NCBI RefSeq assembly: GCF_019966495.1
Contig: NZ_JAIMIA010000029.1
Coordinates: forward strand, 1 to 48,519
Source of the DNA: Tateyamaria pelophila
Lineage (GTDB): Bacteria; Pseudomonadota; Alphaproteobacteria; Rhodobacterales; Rhodobacteraceae
Direction of reading: 5' to 3'
DNA: 48,519 bases
Positions 18,385 to 30,488 of the stretch are shown in pieces. The notes under the pieces were generated by a model, which saw only the letters and a program-made list of their open reading frames with translations, had not been told where the DNA came from and did no database searches. Both the position numbers and the translations under genes were made by a program. Each line of letters begins with the position of its first letter. Positions within the stretch are counted from its first letter, which is position 1.

Positions 18385-21300
18385 GGAATTGCTGCGCCGC
18401 CATAATGGGTTTGTCGCGCGCATGGATGTGACCGTGACCCCGTTCGATGACATGGAAATCCGCCGGGTAACCATTGTGAACGAGAGCGACCAGAAACGCA
18501 CCATCGATTTGACGACCTACGCGGAGGTCGTTCTGGCACCCCCTCAGGAGGATGAACGCCATCCCGCCTTCAGCAAGCTTTTCGTCAAAAGCAGCTATCT
18601 GCAGGACAGGCAAGCGTTGCTCTTTGAGCGGAGGCCGCGCCGTCCCGAGACGCGTCCGCCTGTCGTGTTGCACAAGCTGGTCTCGGATGATCCCGCGATC
18701 GGGATCACGGGGTGGGAGACCGACCGCGCGCGTTTTCTGGGACGCAACCAAAACGCGCGCGCGCCGCAGGGGCTGCGCGAGGGTCTCTCTGAAACGGACG
18801 GATGGACACTTGACCCGGTGATGGCGCTCCAGGTCAGCCTACGCCTCAAGCCGATGGAGACCCGGGAGCTGACCTTTCTGACCATCGCGGGTACGTCGCG
18901 CAGGCAGGTTCTGGAGGTGGCCGCACGCTATCCTGCAGCGTCGATCGGGCGCGCCTTTCGCGAGGCATTGTTCGAAACCGGGCGGGCCGTGCAGAAAATG
19001 CAGATCGACCCTGCGCACTTACCGCAATTGCAAGTGCTGTCGTCACTGCTCACGCATGTCAATCACACCTTGCGCGGTGCGCCTGCGGCCGACGCCGATC
19101 AATGGAATGGCCAGCCCGACCTCTGGCGGTTCGGGATATCGGGTGATCTTCCGATCCTTTTGATGAATGTCGTGTTGACCGAGGAGCCGTCATTTCTTGA
19201 CCTTCTGATCCGCGCGCAACAGCTTTGGCACCGGGGCGGGCTGCAGGTCGACCTCGTCATTCTGCGCAACGCCACCTCGGGATACGAAGAACCGCTGCGC
19301 GAGCGTGTCTTGTCGATTCTGCGCGATACGCAGTCCGACAAAGTGTTGGGCATGCGCGGTGGCATCCATCTTCTGGCGGCAGATCAAATGGACCCGGGCG
19401 TGCGGCGTGGACTGGAGGCTGCCGCCCATGTCGTCCTGACGGATGAACACCAGACGCTGCGCGAAATAATCGACCGCGCCCTGGAAACCCGTGTTCAATC
19501 ACCGCCGTTTTCGCCGGGGCCAGCGCCGACGTATGACGCGGTGCCGCCCCTTGAGCGACCACAAGGGTTGTTGTTCGACAATGCCTATGGTGGATTTGAG
19601 CCGGAGAGCGGCGATTACCTGATCCAACTGACACCGGGCACGCGCACACCCGCGCCTTGGTGCAACGTTATCGCTAACGACGATTTTGGGTGCCTTGTCA
19701 GCGAGTCCGGGTTTGGCATGACCTGGGCCATCAACAGCGGTGAACACCGTCTGACCCCCTGGTCCAACGACCCAGTCACCGACACGCCCGGCGAAGTGCT
19801 TTACCTGCGCGATGAGGCCAACGGCGAGGTTTGGACCGTAACGCCTGAACCGATGGGGCGGGATGCTACCTGTCAAATCCGGCACGGTGCGGGCACAACA
19901 CATTGGCAGCGCAACAGCCACGGGCTGGAACAGGAGGTGTTGGCGTTCGTGCCTGATGATGCGTCGGTAAAGCTGGTCCGGTTGCGGATCACAAATCGTT
20001 CCGGGCAGGTCCGGCGCATATCGGCGACCTACTACGCCGAATGGCTGCTAGGTGCGATGGGCAGCGTCGCGCGCCCCCATGTGATCAGCCGCTATGATCC
20101 GGAGCTGAAAGCGATCATCGGCACTAATCGGTGGAATCCTGAATTCGGGAACCGCTGTGCCTACCTTACCGCTTCGGTCGATCCGCACAGCCTGACCGGT
20201 GATCGCCATGATTTTCTAGGCCAGGATGGTGATGTGAGCAGTCCCGCCGGGATGTGGCGCTGGGATCTTGGCGGACGGTTCACCCCCGGCAGCGATGCCT
20301 GTGCCGCCTATCAGGTCCACCTTGATCTCGCGGCCGGGGAAAGCTCCGAGGTGGTCTTTGCCTTGGGCGAAACCGCGGATCACGCCGGTCTTGCTGCGGA
20401 AGTGGAAAAATGGAGATGCCCGTCCGAAGTTGACAAGGCCCATCTTGAGTTAGGGAAGGCGTGGACTGAACGTTTCGGTGGCGTTCAGGTCAAGACGCCG
20501 GACCCCGCATTCGATTTGATGGTCAACAGATGGCTTCCCTATCAGAACCGGTCCTGCCGCATCATGGCGCGGGCAGGCTTTTATCAGGCGGGTGGAGCCT
20601 ATGGGTTCAGGGACCAGTTGCAGGATGTTCTGGCGCTGCTGCACAGCGATCCGGCGCGGGTGCGGCAGCACATCCTGCTGGCTGCAAGATACCAGTTCGA
20701 GGAAGGCGACGTGCTGCACTGGTGGCACCCGCCCGCAGGCCGGGGCGTGCGCACACGGTGTTCGGACGATTATTTATGGCTGGTTTTTGTCACGGCGCGA
20801 TACGTCGATGCAACGGGAGATATCAGCATTCTGGATGCCATCGTTCCCTTTCTGTCCGCACCGGAGTTACGACCAGAGGAACACGACCGCTATGCGCTGT
20901 TCGAGGTTGGCGAAGACGCATCACTGTATGACCATTGCGCGCGCGCGATGGACCGGATGATGACGACCGGGTCGCATGGTTTGCCGCTAATGGGTGCTGG
21001 CGACTGGAATGACGGGATGGACCGGATCGGGGACAAGGGTCGGGGCGAAAGCGTCTGGCTCGCCTGGTTCCAGATTGCCACCGTAGCCCTGTTTGCTCCA
21101 CTTGCCGAAAAGACCGGACACGGCGAGGACGCGAAAGGTTGGCAGGATCATGCGCGCAGTTTGCGCCGGGCTTTGAAAAAGCACGGATGGGACGGTGCGT
21201 GGTATGTCCGGGCCTTTGATGATGACGGCGTGCCATGGGGCGCGCGGGAAAACGACGAATGCCGGATTGATCTGATTGCACAGGCATGGTCCGTTCTGAC

Positions 21301-22006
21301 CGGTGATCCTGCGGACAAGCGGGGGAACCGTGCCTTGCAGTCGGCACATGAGCATCTTGTTGATACCGAGGCACGGCTGATCAGGCTGCTTACGCCACCG
21401 TTTGACATTACGGACCGCGACCCCGGCTATATTCAGGCCTATCCACCCGGTATCCGCGAAAATGGCGGTCAGTATACACATGCGGCGACGTGGCTTGGCG
21501 CTGCCTATGTCGCAATCGGCGACGGCGACCGTGCCTATCAGGTATTTGATCTGATCAATCCGGTTCGGCGTGCGGCTGGCAAGGTAGATGCCGACCATTA
21601 TCGCAGGGAACCCTATGTGCTGACTGGCGATGTATCCGGGGCAGGCGCGCGCACGGGGCAGGGTGGCTGGTCGTGGTACACTGGTGCTGCCGGTTGGACC
21701 TGGCAGCTTGCCGTCGCCGGAATTCTGGGTGTCCAGCCTAAGGCGGGTGCGATCAGCATTGATCCTTGCCTACCTGCAAGCTGGGGTGGCGCAAAGCTGA
21801 CAATGGACGGCGCGCAGGGTCGTCTTGAGATCATCATTGAGGATCGCAGCACCATCGGCAAAAGACAGGGCCACATCACTGTCGATGGCAAACTCTGGTC
21901 GTCGGACACTGTGCCTTTTCCGGGCAAAGGCCAAACCAGACAGGTCGTTGTCACGTTAGAGGAAAATCCAGCCGAAAAGCAGTCCAGTGAGAGCCGAACT
22001 GGTTAG
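18385..22006 (+). pseudogene. Cyclic beta-1,2-glucan synthase-like (GH94) protein, 5'-truncated
   Basis: About 1,200 codons of a giant NdvB/ChvB-like protein whose full length is normally about 2,800 residues. What remains is the C-terminal half: two beta-sandwich/carbohydrate-binding repeats (each with a RRxNGF/NSHG-type segment and EIRRVTIVNES, LVRLRITNRS) and the glycoside phosphorylase-like GH94 catalytic domain with GAGDWNDGMDRIG (about 870) and YGFRDQLQDVLALL. The N-terminal glycosyltransferase and membrane part is absent. Coding starts in frame exactly after the IS6 right repeat, so IS6 caused the loss. The first start codon (TTG, 18389) has no ribosome site. Whether the stub is expressed is unknown. 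In alphaproteobacteria such enzymes make osmoregulated periplasmic glucans. Confidence 0.82.
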
Positions 22007-22062
22007 GTGCGCCGGGTTCGTGCGGGAGACCCCGAGACAAGCTTTCGCCCCCGCATCCGAGA

Positions 22063-22662
22063 ATGACAAATATCAATCGTATCCCGTGGAATGGGGCGAA
22101 AATGGTGTCCGTAGGCAATGGAGATTACCAAGTGCAAACGAATGCGCTACCAGACATGGACGTGTCCGACGCTCCGACAGGATGTTGTCCCCGGTTCGAC
22201 CCAGCCGGATGGGATGGTCGCAAGCTCCATTTTGAAAACAAACTTTTTGTGCGCGCCACGACGCAAAGCCTGCTGCACGTGCCCCTGAACATGGGCAAAG
22301 TGTTCACGCGGGTACAAGGCCATATCGAAGACGCAGGCGCGCAGGACCCGGACGGATATCTTGTTCTCAGTCGCGATCTGTCTGCAACCGAAAGCGAACA
22401 CTTTTTCGCGGTCTCAGACCCGGTGCAGGACGAGGAAATGACAACGTTGTCGGGCGATTTCATCACACGGATTTTCGAAGGGCCGCACCGCAAAACCGGG
22501 GATTGGATGCATGAGATGGAGGTTGCCGCCAAGGCGAGTGGCCACCGGGTCGACCGTGTTTTCATGTTCTACACGACATGCCCGAAATGCGCGCGCGCGT
22601 ACGGTGCAAACTATGTCGTTGGCATCGCACAACTTGATCAACGCTCTGAATTGGAGGCATGA
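22063..22662 (+). CDS. Conserved protein with CC and CPKC motifs, function unknown
   Basis: A soluble 199-residue protein. I recognise it only as a conserved hypothetical type: an N-terminal segment with APTGCCPRFDPAGWDGRKLH, a central WxxK/VFTRVQ region, and a C-terminal FMFYTTCPKCARAYGANYVV. Paired cysteines (CC near residue 41 and CPKC near 174) could bind metal or form a disulfide. An alternative start lies at 22102. Its stop overlaps the ribosome-site region of the next gene, so the two are probably co-translated. It follows the glucan gene by 56 nt. No enzymatic function can be assigned from sequence. Confidence 0.7.
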   Translation: MTNINRIPWNGAKMVSVGNGDYQVQTNALPDMDVSDAPTGCCPRFDPAGWDGRKLHFENKLFVRATTQSLLHVPLNMGKVFTRVQGHIEDAGAQDPDGYLVLSRDLSATESEHFFAVSDPVQDEEMTTLSGDFITRIFEGPHRKTGDWMHEMEVAAKASGHRVDRVFMFYTTCPKCARAYGANYVVGIAQLDQRSELEA

Positions 22663-22664
22663 CG

Positions 22665-23036
22665 ATGAAGGATCCAGAACTGGACGTTTTGTTAGGTGAA
22701 CTGGAAAAAAGGACAGACCTGACAGTGGCCGATTTCGACGGTGTGGTTCACGCGCTCGCCTTTCTGCTGCCCAAGGCTGTGCAATCCGATCAGCAGCTCG
22801 CCGAGCGCATCGGCACGGCGGATACGGCGATGCACATCGCTGATCAGGCGTTCCCGAATTGGAATGTGCACATTCACGGACGGGCCAATGACAAAGACGG
22901 GCACTGGCGTTGCACCTTGCGCGAACACGACGGGCTGGATGACGATGTCGCAATTGGTTCAGGGCGCTCGCCTGTCCTGTCGCAGGCGATCCTTGCCGCC
23001 ACCATGCGATTGGCGATGATCCTGAAAAACGACTAA
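22665..23036 (+). CDS. Small conserved protein resembling the phage ABA sandwich domain
   Basis: A 123-residue acidic protein. An N-terminal helical part (ELEKRTDLTVADFDGVVHAL) precedes a domain with AMHIADQAFPNWNVHIHG, WRCTLRE and SPVLSQAILAATMRLAMI, the spacing of the small alpha-beta domain often called phage ABA sandwich. ATG at 22665 is favoured because GGAGG sits 7 nt upstream; an ATG at 22659 overlaps that signal. It directly follows the CPKC protein and precedes the PfkB kinase. Role unknown; family resemblance is tentative. Confidence 0.55.
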   Translation: MKDPELDVLLGELEKRTDLTVADFDGVVHALAFLLPKAVQSDQQLAERIGTADTAMHIADQAFPNWNVHIHGRANDKDGHWRCTLREHDGLDDDVAIGSGRSPVLSQAILAATMRLAMILKND

Positions 23037-23130
23037 GCCGAACGGTGACGTCGCGGTTGCTTGCTGGGCAGATATGGTGCTGGAATGGTGCCAGCACGCG
23101 CCGGTGTGACAGGCAGGAAAGGCATACGCT

Positions 23131-24078
23131 CTGCAAGACATTCTGACGATTACGCTCAATCCCGCTGTTGACCTCGCCACGTCGGTTGAACACGTCATTG
23201 CCGGACCCAAGCTGTACTGCAGGCCACCCAGTATCGATCCGGGGGGTGGCGGCGTGAATGTCGCCCGCGCCATTTGCAAACTGGGTGGCCGTGCCAAGGC
23301 GCTGGTGGCCGTTGGAGGCGCTTCAGGGGATCGGTTGCTGCAATTGCTTGCGGCGGAAACGGTGCCTGCCCATACGGTACCTGTCAGCGGCGAGACCCGC
23401 GAAAGCTTTGCCGTGACAGACGAGGGCACCGGCGAACAATATCGGTTCAGCCTTCCGGGCCAGACCCTGACCGCTCAGGATGGCGACCGGCTCATTGCCG
23501 AGATTGCCAGCGCTGTCTCGCAGGATGGCTATGTCGTGCTGAGCGGCGGTGTCGCCCCCGGTTTGGGCGACGCATTCCCCGAACGCATTCTTGCCGCGAT
23601 GTCGCCGCGCACCGACAGGTTGATCGTTGACACGTCCAAGGCAGCACTTGCGCGCCTGATAGCGCAGCCTTCGGTGCCGGTGTACATTTTGCGTCAAGAC
23701 CAAAGGGAAGCGGAACTGTCGGCGGGCCACGCCCTCAAGACCGTCGCAGACAGCATCGCTTTTGCAGAGACTCTGATCGACCGGGGGGTTGCGCGGATCA
23801 TCGTTTCGGGCCGGGATTCCGAGGGCTCCATCCTTGTCACAAAGGACGCGCGCTACATATGCCGCACGCCGCATATGGCGGTGGTCAGCAAGATCGGCGC
23901 GGGAGACGCCTTTGTTGGGGCTTTGACGCTTTCGCTGTCGCGGGGCGCTACGCTCGACGTGGCGTTGCAATGGGGCGTGGCGGCGGCCAGTGCGACAATG
24001 GGAACTGAGGGCACCGGACTTTGCGACCGGCCAGTGGTGGAGGCGCTGTTGGCACACTGTCACGTCGAACAGGTCTAG
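23131..24078 (+). CDS. PfkB family sugar kinase (6-phosphofructokinase II/1-PFK type), CTG start
   Basis: A 315-residue ribokinase-like kinase. Seen: N-terminal ILTITLNPAVDLATSV and the GGGGVNVARAICKLGG sugar-binding signature, and the catalytic GAGDAFVGAL anion hole with the base Asp near residue 256. The N-terminus matches the phosphofructokinase-2/tagatose-6-phosphate kinase branch rather than adenosine kinases. No ATG, GTG or TTG occurs in frame between the upstream TGA (23107) and 23254, which lies inside the conserved domain. The codon where homologues normally begin (Met-Gln-Asp-Ile) is CTG at 23131, with AGGAAAGG 9 nt upstream. It either uses CTG or lost its ATG. Ends overlap ppsA by 4 nt, convergently. 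Confidence 0.82.
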   Translation: MQDILTITLNPAVDLATSVEHVIAGPKLYCRPPSIDPGGGGVNVARAICKLGGRAKALVAVGGASGDRLLQLLAAETVPAHTVPVSGETRESFAVTDEGTGEQYRFSLPGQTLTAQDGDRLIAEIASAVSQDGYVVLSGGVAPGLGDAFPERILAAMSPRTDRLIVDTSKAALARLIAQPSVPVYILRQDQREAELSAGHALKTVADSIAFAETLIDRGVARIIVSGRDSEGSILVTKDARYICRTPHMAVVSKIGAGDAFVGALTLSLSRGATLDVALQWGVAAASATMGTEGTGLCDRPVVEALLAHCHVEQV

Positions 24079-26453
24079 TCTGCCTCGGCTTTGGCGACAT
24101 TGCGCAGCACCTTAATGAAACTGTCCGGCGTGACCGAGACACTGTCGATGCCGAAGCGGACCAGCCGCCCGGCATATGCCGGGTCATTGCTGGGGGCCTG
24201 CCCGCAAAACCCGACCTTTGACCCGGCCGCATGGGCTTCGCGGATGACGGTTTCGATCATCCAAAGGACCGCCGGATCATCCTCGCGGAAAAGCGCGGCA
24301 AGCTCTTCTGAATCCCTATCGATGCCCAGGGTAAGTTGTGTCAGGTCATTCGATCCGATCGAGAAACCATCAAACCGTTGCGCGAACTCTTTCGCACGGA
24401 TCACGTTAGACGGGATTTCACACATCACATAAACTTCAAGCCCATCTTGGCCTCGCTTCAGGCCATGTTCCTCCATCACGGCCAGCACGCGATCTGCCTC
24501 TTCGGGCGTGCGGCAAAAGGGGATCATGACAATCACATTGTCAAAGCCGATCAGCCCGCGCAGACGGGCAATCGCCTGACATTCCAAAGCAAACCCGTCC
24601 CGGTAGTTTTCGGAATAATACCGCGACGCACCGCGAAACCCGATCATGGGGTTTGCCTCGTGCGGTTCGAAATCGCGCCCGCCCAGAAGATCGGCGTATT
24701 CGTTGGTCTTGAAATCACTCATCCGCACGATGACCGGTTTGGGGTAGCAAAAGGCAGCGATGCGCGACAATCCCCGCGCCAGATGGTCCACGAAATAGGC
24801 GGGCTTGTCGTCATAACCGATCGTGAGCGCCTCGATCTCAGCTTGCACAGTGGGGTCTGTAATTCGGTCGAAATTCACAAGCGCCATCGGATGCACCCGC
24901 ACGGCGCTGTTGATTACAAACTCCATGCGTGCCAACCCGACGCCATCCGTCGGCAAATGCCACCAACGCAAGGCAGCCGACGGGTTGGCAAGGTTTAGCA
25001 TGACCTTTGTGCGGGTTTGGGGCAGGTCCGACAGCGGCTCCTCGGTTACGACAACCTCAGACAGTCCTTCAGTCACCACGCCATCTTCACCACCAGCGCA
25101 GGACACTGTCACGTCCTGTTCATCATGCAGAACATGCATTGCATTTCCGCAACCGACAACCGCAGGTAGGCCCAACTCTCGGCTGATGATTGCCGCATGT
25201 GACGTCCGGCCCCCGTGGTCCGTCACGATCGCGGCGGCGCGTTTCATGATCGGAACCCAGTCCGGATCTGTTGTGGACGTCACCAAAACCGATCCATCGA
25301 CGAAGCGGTCAATATCCTTGGCGTTTTCGATGATGCTGACCGTCCCGGCCACTGCGGCGTCGCCAACGCTTAGACCGGTCACAAGCGTCTTGCCTGGATC
25401 TTGCACCTCGTAGGTCTTCAGCGCACTGGTGTCGCTGCGGGATTGTACCGTTTCAGGTCTGGCCTGAACGATGTAGAGCGTACCGGTCTTGCCATCGCGG
25501 GCCCATTCCATATCCATTGGCTGGCCATAGTGGTCCTCAATGATGCAGGCCTGCCGGGCAAGGGATAGAATTTCCTCGTCGCTCAGCACGAACAGCTCCC
25601 GCTCCGCTTTCGACGTCGGCACATTTCGCGGGGTGCCTCCTGAATCTATGATCATCTTGATCTCTTTACCGCCCAACCGTTTCTCAAGGATAGGCGTGAG
25701 ATCAGCATTGCTCAGAAACGGCTTGAAGACCTCGTATTCGTCCGGATCGACCGCACCCTGCACCACGTTTTCGCCCAGACCCCAGGCTGCGTTGATGAGC
25801 ACGGCGTCGGGAAACCCTGTTTCCGTATCGATCGAGAACATGACGCCCGATCCGCCGGTATCGGCACGAACCATCAGCTGTACACCGACCGAGAGGGCCA
25901 CTTGCGTGTGCGAGAACCCCTTCATCTTGCGGTAAGAGATCGCGCGATCCGTAAAGAGCGACGCATAACATCTGCGACAGGCGTCCAGCAGGTTAGTTTC
26001 TCCGCTGATGTTCAAAAAAGTTTCCTGCTGACCGGCGAAACTCGCGTCCGGCAAATCCTCTGCAGTGGCGCTGGAGCGTACAGCGACAGTAACGTTTACC
26101 TCAGCCTGCGAATTGCAGAGGTCTTTGTAGTGGGCGAGGATTGCTTTGGCGGTGTCCTCAGGCCATTCGCCGCCCAGAATGAGCGCGCGGATTGCCTCAC
26201 CTGCGTGATGCAATGTGATTTTCCCCGCCGCCAGTTTTTCAAGCTCGGCAGCGATGCCAGCGTCCAGATTATTGGCAGAAAGGTAGCGGCGATAAGCATC
26301 CGCTGTGGTGGCAAAACCGGGAGGCACAAGAATACCCTGTCGGCCCAACGCGCCAATCATCTCGCCGAGCGAGGCGTTCTTGCCGCCAACAATTGGCACG
26401 TCATCGCGTTTCAATTTGCCAAAGTCGATCACGAGCGGATTTGAGCTGTCCAT
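24075..26453 (-). CDS. ppsA: Phosphoenolpyruvate synthase
   Basis: A 792-residue full-length enzyme that converts pyruvate and ATP to PEP, AMP and phosphate, opening gluconeogenesis. The N-terminal ATP-grasp domain (GKNASLGEMIGAL; AVRSSATAEDLPDASFAGQQ), the phospho-histidine domain (GGRTSHAAIISREL, His near 421) and the C-terminal TIM barrel with MIPFCRTPEEA, SIGSNDLTQLTLGIDRD and GFCGQAPSNDP (Cys near 748) are all present. It is divergent from acs, and an FNR-like site lies 58 nt upstream. In a cluster with PfkB and the pyruvate/acetate genes it suggests control of flux around pyruvate. Confidence 0.94.
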   Translation of the reverse strand: MDSSNPLVIDFGKLKRDDVPIVGGKNASLGEMIGALGRQGILVPPGFATTADAYRRYLSANNLDAGIAAELEKLAAGKITLHHAGEAIRALILGGEWPEDTAKAILAHYKDLCNSQAEVNVTVAVRSSATAEDLPDASFAGQQETFLNISGETNLLDACRRCYASLFTDRAISYRKMKGFSHTQVALSVGVQLMVRADTGGSGVMFSIDTETGFPDAVLINAAWGLGENVVQGAVDPDEYEVFKPFLSNADLTPILEKRLGGKEIKMIIDSGGTPRNVPTSKAERELFVLSDEEILSLARQACIIEDHYGQPMDMEWARDGKTGTLYIVQARPETVQSRSDTSALKTYEVQDPGKTLVTGLSVGDAAVAGTVSIIENAKDIDRFVDGSVLVTSTTDPDWVPIMKRAAAIVTDHGGRTSHAAIISRELGLPAVVGCGNAMHVLHDEQDVTVSCAGGEDGVVTEGLSEVVVTEEPLSDLPQTRTKVMLNLANPSAALRWWHLPTDGVGLARMEFVINSAVRVHPMALVNFDRITDPTVQAEIEALTIGYDDKPAYFVDHLARGLSRIAAFCYPKPVIVRMSDFKTNEYADLLGGRDFEPHEANPMIGFRGASRYYSENYRDGFALECQAIARLRGLIGFDNVIVMIPFCRTPEEADRVLAVMEEHGLKRGQDGLEVYVMCEIPSNVIRAKEFAQRFDGFSIGSNDLTQLTLGIDRDSEELAALFREDDPAVLWMIETVIREAHAAGSKVGFCGQAPSNDPAYAGRLVRFGIDSVSVTPDSFIKVLRNVAKAEAD

Positions 26454-26510
26454 TTTAGGTCCTTTCGCGGAGGGCTGGCATTAAAAATACCATCATCCGC
26501 GGCACACCTT

Positions 26511-26524
26511 TTGACTTAGGTCAT
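26511..26524. promoter_or_regulatory. FNR-like box upstream of ppsA
   Basis: TTGACTTAGGTCAT resembles TTGAC-N4-GTCAA with one mismatch, 58 nt upstream of the ppsA start on the minus strand. It mirrors the acs-proximal site at 26667. Confidence 0.35.
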
Positions 26525-26666
26525 GCGGCGCGCGTTCCTGCGGGGCCATTTTGCACGTGACCTGCAGATACCCAGCGTTCTGTCTTTGGTTATTGATTGC
26601 ATCGCCCAAAACGCTACCGGATCAACATATGCGACCAGTGTGTGATCAAACTTTGTCCCCTCAGAA

Positions 26667-26680
26667 TTGATTTTGATCAT
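26667..26680. promoter_or_regulatory. FNR/FixK-type box upstream of acs
   Basis: TTGATTTTGATCAT has one mismatch to TTGAT-N4-ATCAA and ends 62 nt before the acs start codon. The 289-bp divergent spacer 26454-26742 contains nothing else I can name. Confidence 0.5.
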
Positions 26681-26742
26681 CTCGACGACGGCACGGCCTG
26701 TTATTTCACGATCAAAGCAACATCGTAAGTCAGGTAGTGCCC

Positions 26743-28484
<1,742 letters not shown>

Positions 28485-28488
<4 letters not shown>

Positions 28489-30488
28489 CACTCCAGAATC
28501 AAAAGACCCGACTCGATCATGTCCATGTCCGCGCGCTTCTGAAGGGCATGATCCGCATTCGCCGATTCGAGGATAAATGCGCCGAGATGTACACACAGCA
28601 GAAGATACGCGGCTTCCTGCATCTCTATGACGGCGAAGAAGCGATCGCGGTCGGGATAATCCCCTTGCTCACTGCTCAGGACCGCGTGGTTGGGACTTAC
28701 CGCGAACACGGCCATGCGTTGGCGCGTGGCGTGCCGATGGGTGCGGTTCTGGCCGAGATGTATGGCAAGGCGCAAGGCTGTTCTGGCGGTCGTGGAGGCT
28801 CGATGCATCTCTTCAGTCGGGATCATCAGTTTTACGGCGGCAATGCCATCGTCGGCGGCGGCCTTCCGATGGCTGTTGGGCTGGCGCTGGCCGACCGGAT
28901 GCAGAAAAGCGACGCGGTGACGAGCTGTTTCTTTGGCGAAGGCGCGGTGGCCGAGGGTGAGTTTCATGAAAGTTTCAATCTGGCCGCCTTGTGGAAATTA
29001 CCGGTACTTTTTGTCTGCGAGAATAACGGCTATGCCATGGGTTCTGCGCTGGAACTGACCGAGGCACAGACCGACATTACCGCCAAGGCCCGCTGCTATG
29101 ACATCGAAAGCGAAGCGGTGGATGGCATGGATGTTGTTGCGGTCGAAGTCGCGGCGCGACGGGCGCTCAAGTACATCGCCGAGACCGGAAAGCCGTATTT
29201 TCTGGAGTGTAAGACCTATCGGCTTCGCGCTCATTCGATGTTTGACGCGCAGCTCTATCGCTCCAAGAAGGAGATCGAGGAGTGGCGGCAGAAAGGTCCG
29301 ATACTGCGTTTTCAGACGTGGTTGAACGACAGCGGATTACTGCACTCCGACGAGGTTTCGAAAATTGCCGTCGAAGTGGACGATGAGATCGCCGCCGCCG
29401 TCGCCTTTGCCGAAACCGGAACCGATGAGCCCGAGGAAACGCTGACGCAGTTTGTTATGGCGCCGGACCGCCCCGCGCCGCCAAAACAATCGGCCCCCGG
29501 TCCCACTATCGAAACAACGTATCGCGACGCGGTCAAGGCCGGGATCATTGACGCCATGGTGCGCGATCCGCGGGTTTTTCTGATGGGGGAAGACGTCGGC
29601 CATTACGGCGGCTGTTATGCGGTCAGCAAGGGCTTGCTAGAGGAATTCGGCCCCGACCGTATCCGCGATACGCCATTGTCGGAATCCGGTTTCACCGGTG
29701 CCGGGATCGGCGCTGCGATCGCCGGGATGCGCCCAATTATCGAAGTGATGACGGTCAACTTCTCGCTTCTGGCGCTGGATCAGATCCTTAATACCGCCGC
29801 AACGCTGCGGCACATGTCGAACAACCAGTTTGGCGTGCCGGTTGTGATCCGCATGGCGACAGGTGCGGGCAAACAGCTTGCCGCCCAGCATTCCCACAGC
29901 CTTGAGGGGTGGTATGCCCACATCCCCGGATTGCGGGTTTTGGCCCCCGCCACGATGGAGGACGCGCGCGGCATGCTCTGGACCGCGCTGGAAGACCCCG
30001 ACCCGGTTCTGATTTTCGAGAACGTGATGCTATATAATCGAAAAGGGGATATCGCAGAAAATGCCGGGCCGGTTGATATTGACCGCGCCGTTGTGCGCCG
30101 CGAAGGCAGCGATATGTCCCTGATCACGTATGGTGGGTCACTTTTCAAAACGCTTGAGGCAGCTGACGCCCTTGCCAAGGACGGCATCTCGGCCGAGGTG
30201 ATTGATCTGCGCAGTCTGCGGCCTCTGGATATGGAGACGATTGCTGGTTCCGTTGCCAAAACCCATCGCGCGCTGATCGTGGATGAAGGCTGGCGAAGCG
30301 GCGGTTTGTCGGCCGAGATAGGCATGCGTCTTGCCGAAGACAGCTTCTTTGAGCTTGATGCCCCGCTGACGCGGGTCTGTAGCGAAGAAGTGCCAATTCC
30401 TTATGCTCAGCATCTTGAACAGGCGTCCATTCCGCAGGCACACAAGATCATCGCCGCAGCCAAAACCCTCATGGAGGCAAAGCCATGA
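28485..30488 (+). CDS. 2-oxoacid dehydrogenase E1, fused alpha and beta subunits
   Basis: A 667-residue thiamine diphosphate enzyme in which E1 alpha (about 1-320) and E1 beta (about 345-667) are one chain; they are normally separate genes. Alpha part: [20 protein letters not shown] and the TPP/Mg motif [13 protein letters not shown] with CENNGYAMG. Beta part: [36 protein letters not shown] and [20 protein letters not shown]. The spacer between halves (about 320-345) is Pro-rich. Substrate is probably pyruvate or acetoin; sequence alone does not decide. Operon partners E2 and an acyl carrier protein follow, each overlapping by 4 nt. No E3 gene is in the window. Confidence 0.9.

Noticed and set aside
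18385-18392. Target-site duplication for the complete IS6
   Set aside because: The 8 bp on each side (AAGCTGGA and GGAATTGC) do not match, so no duplication can be claimed.
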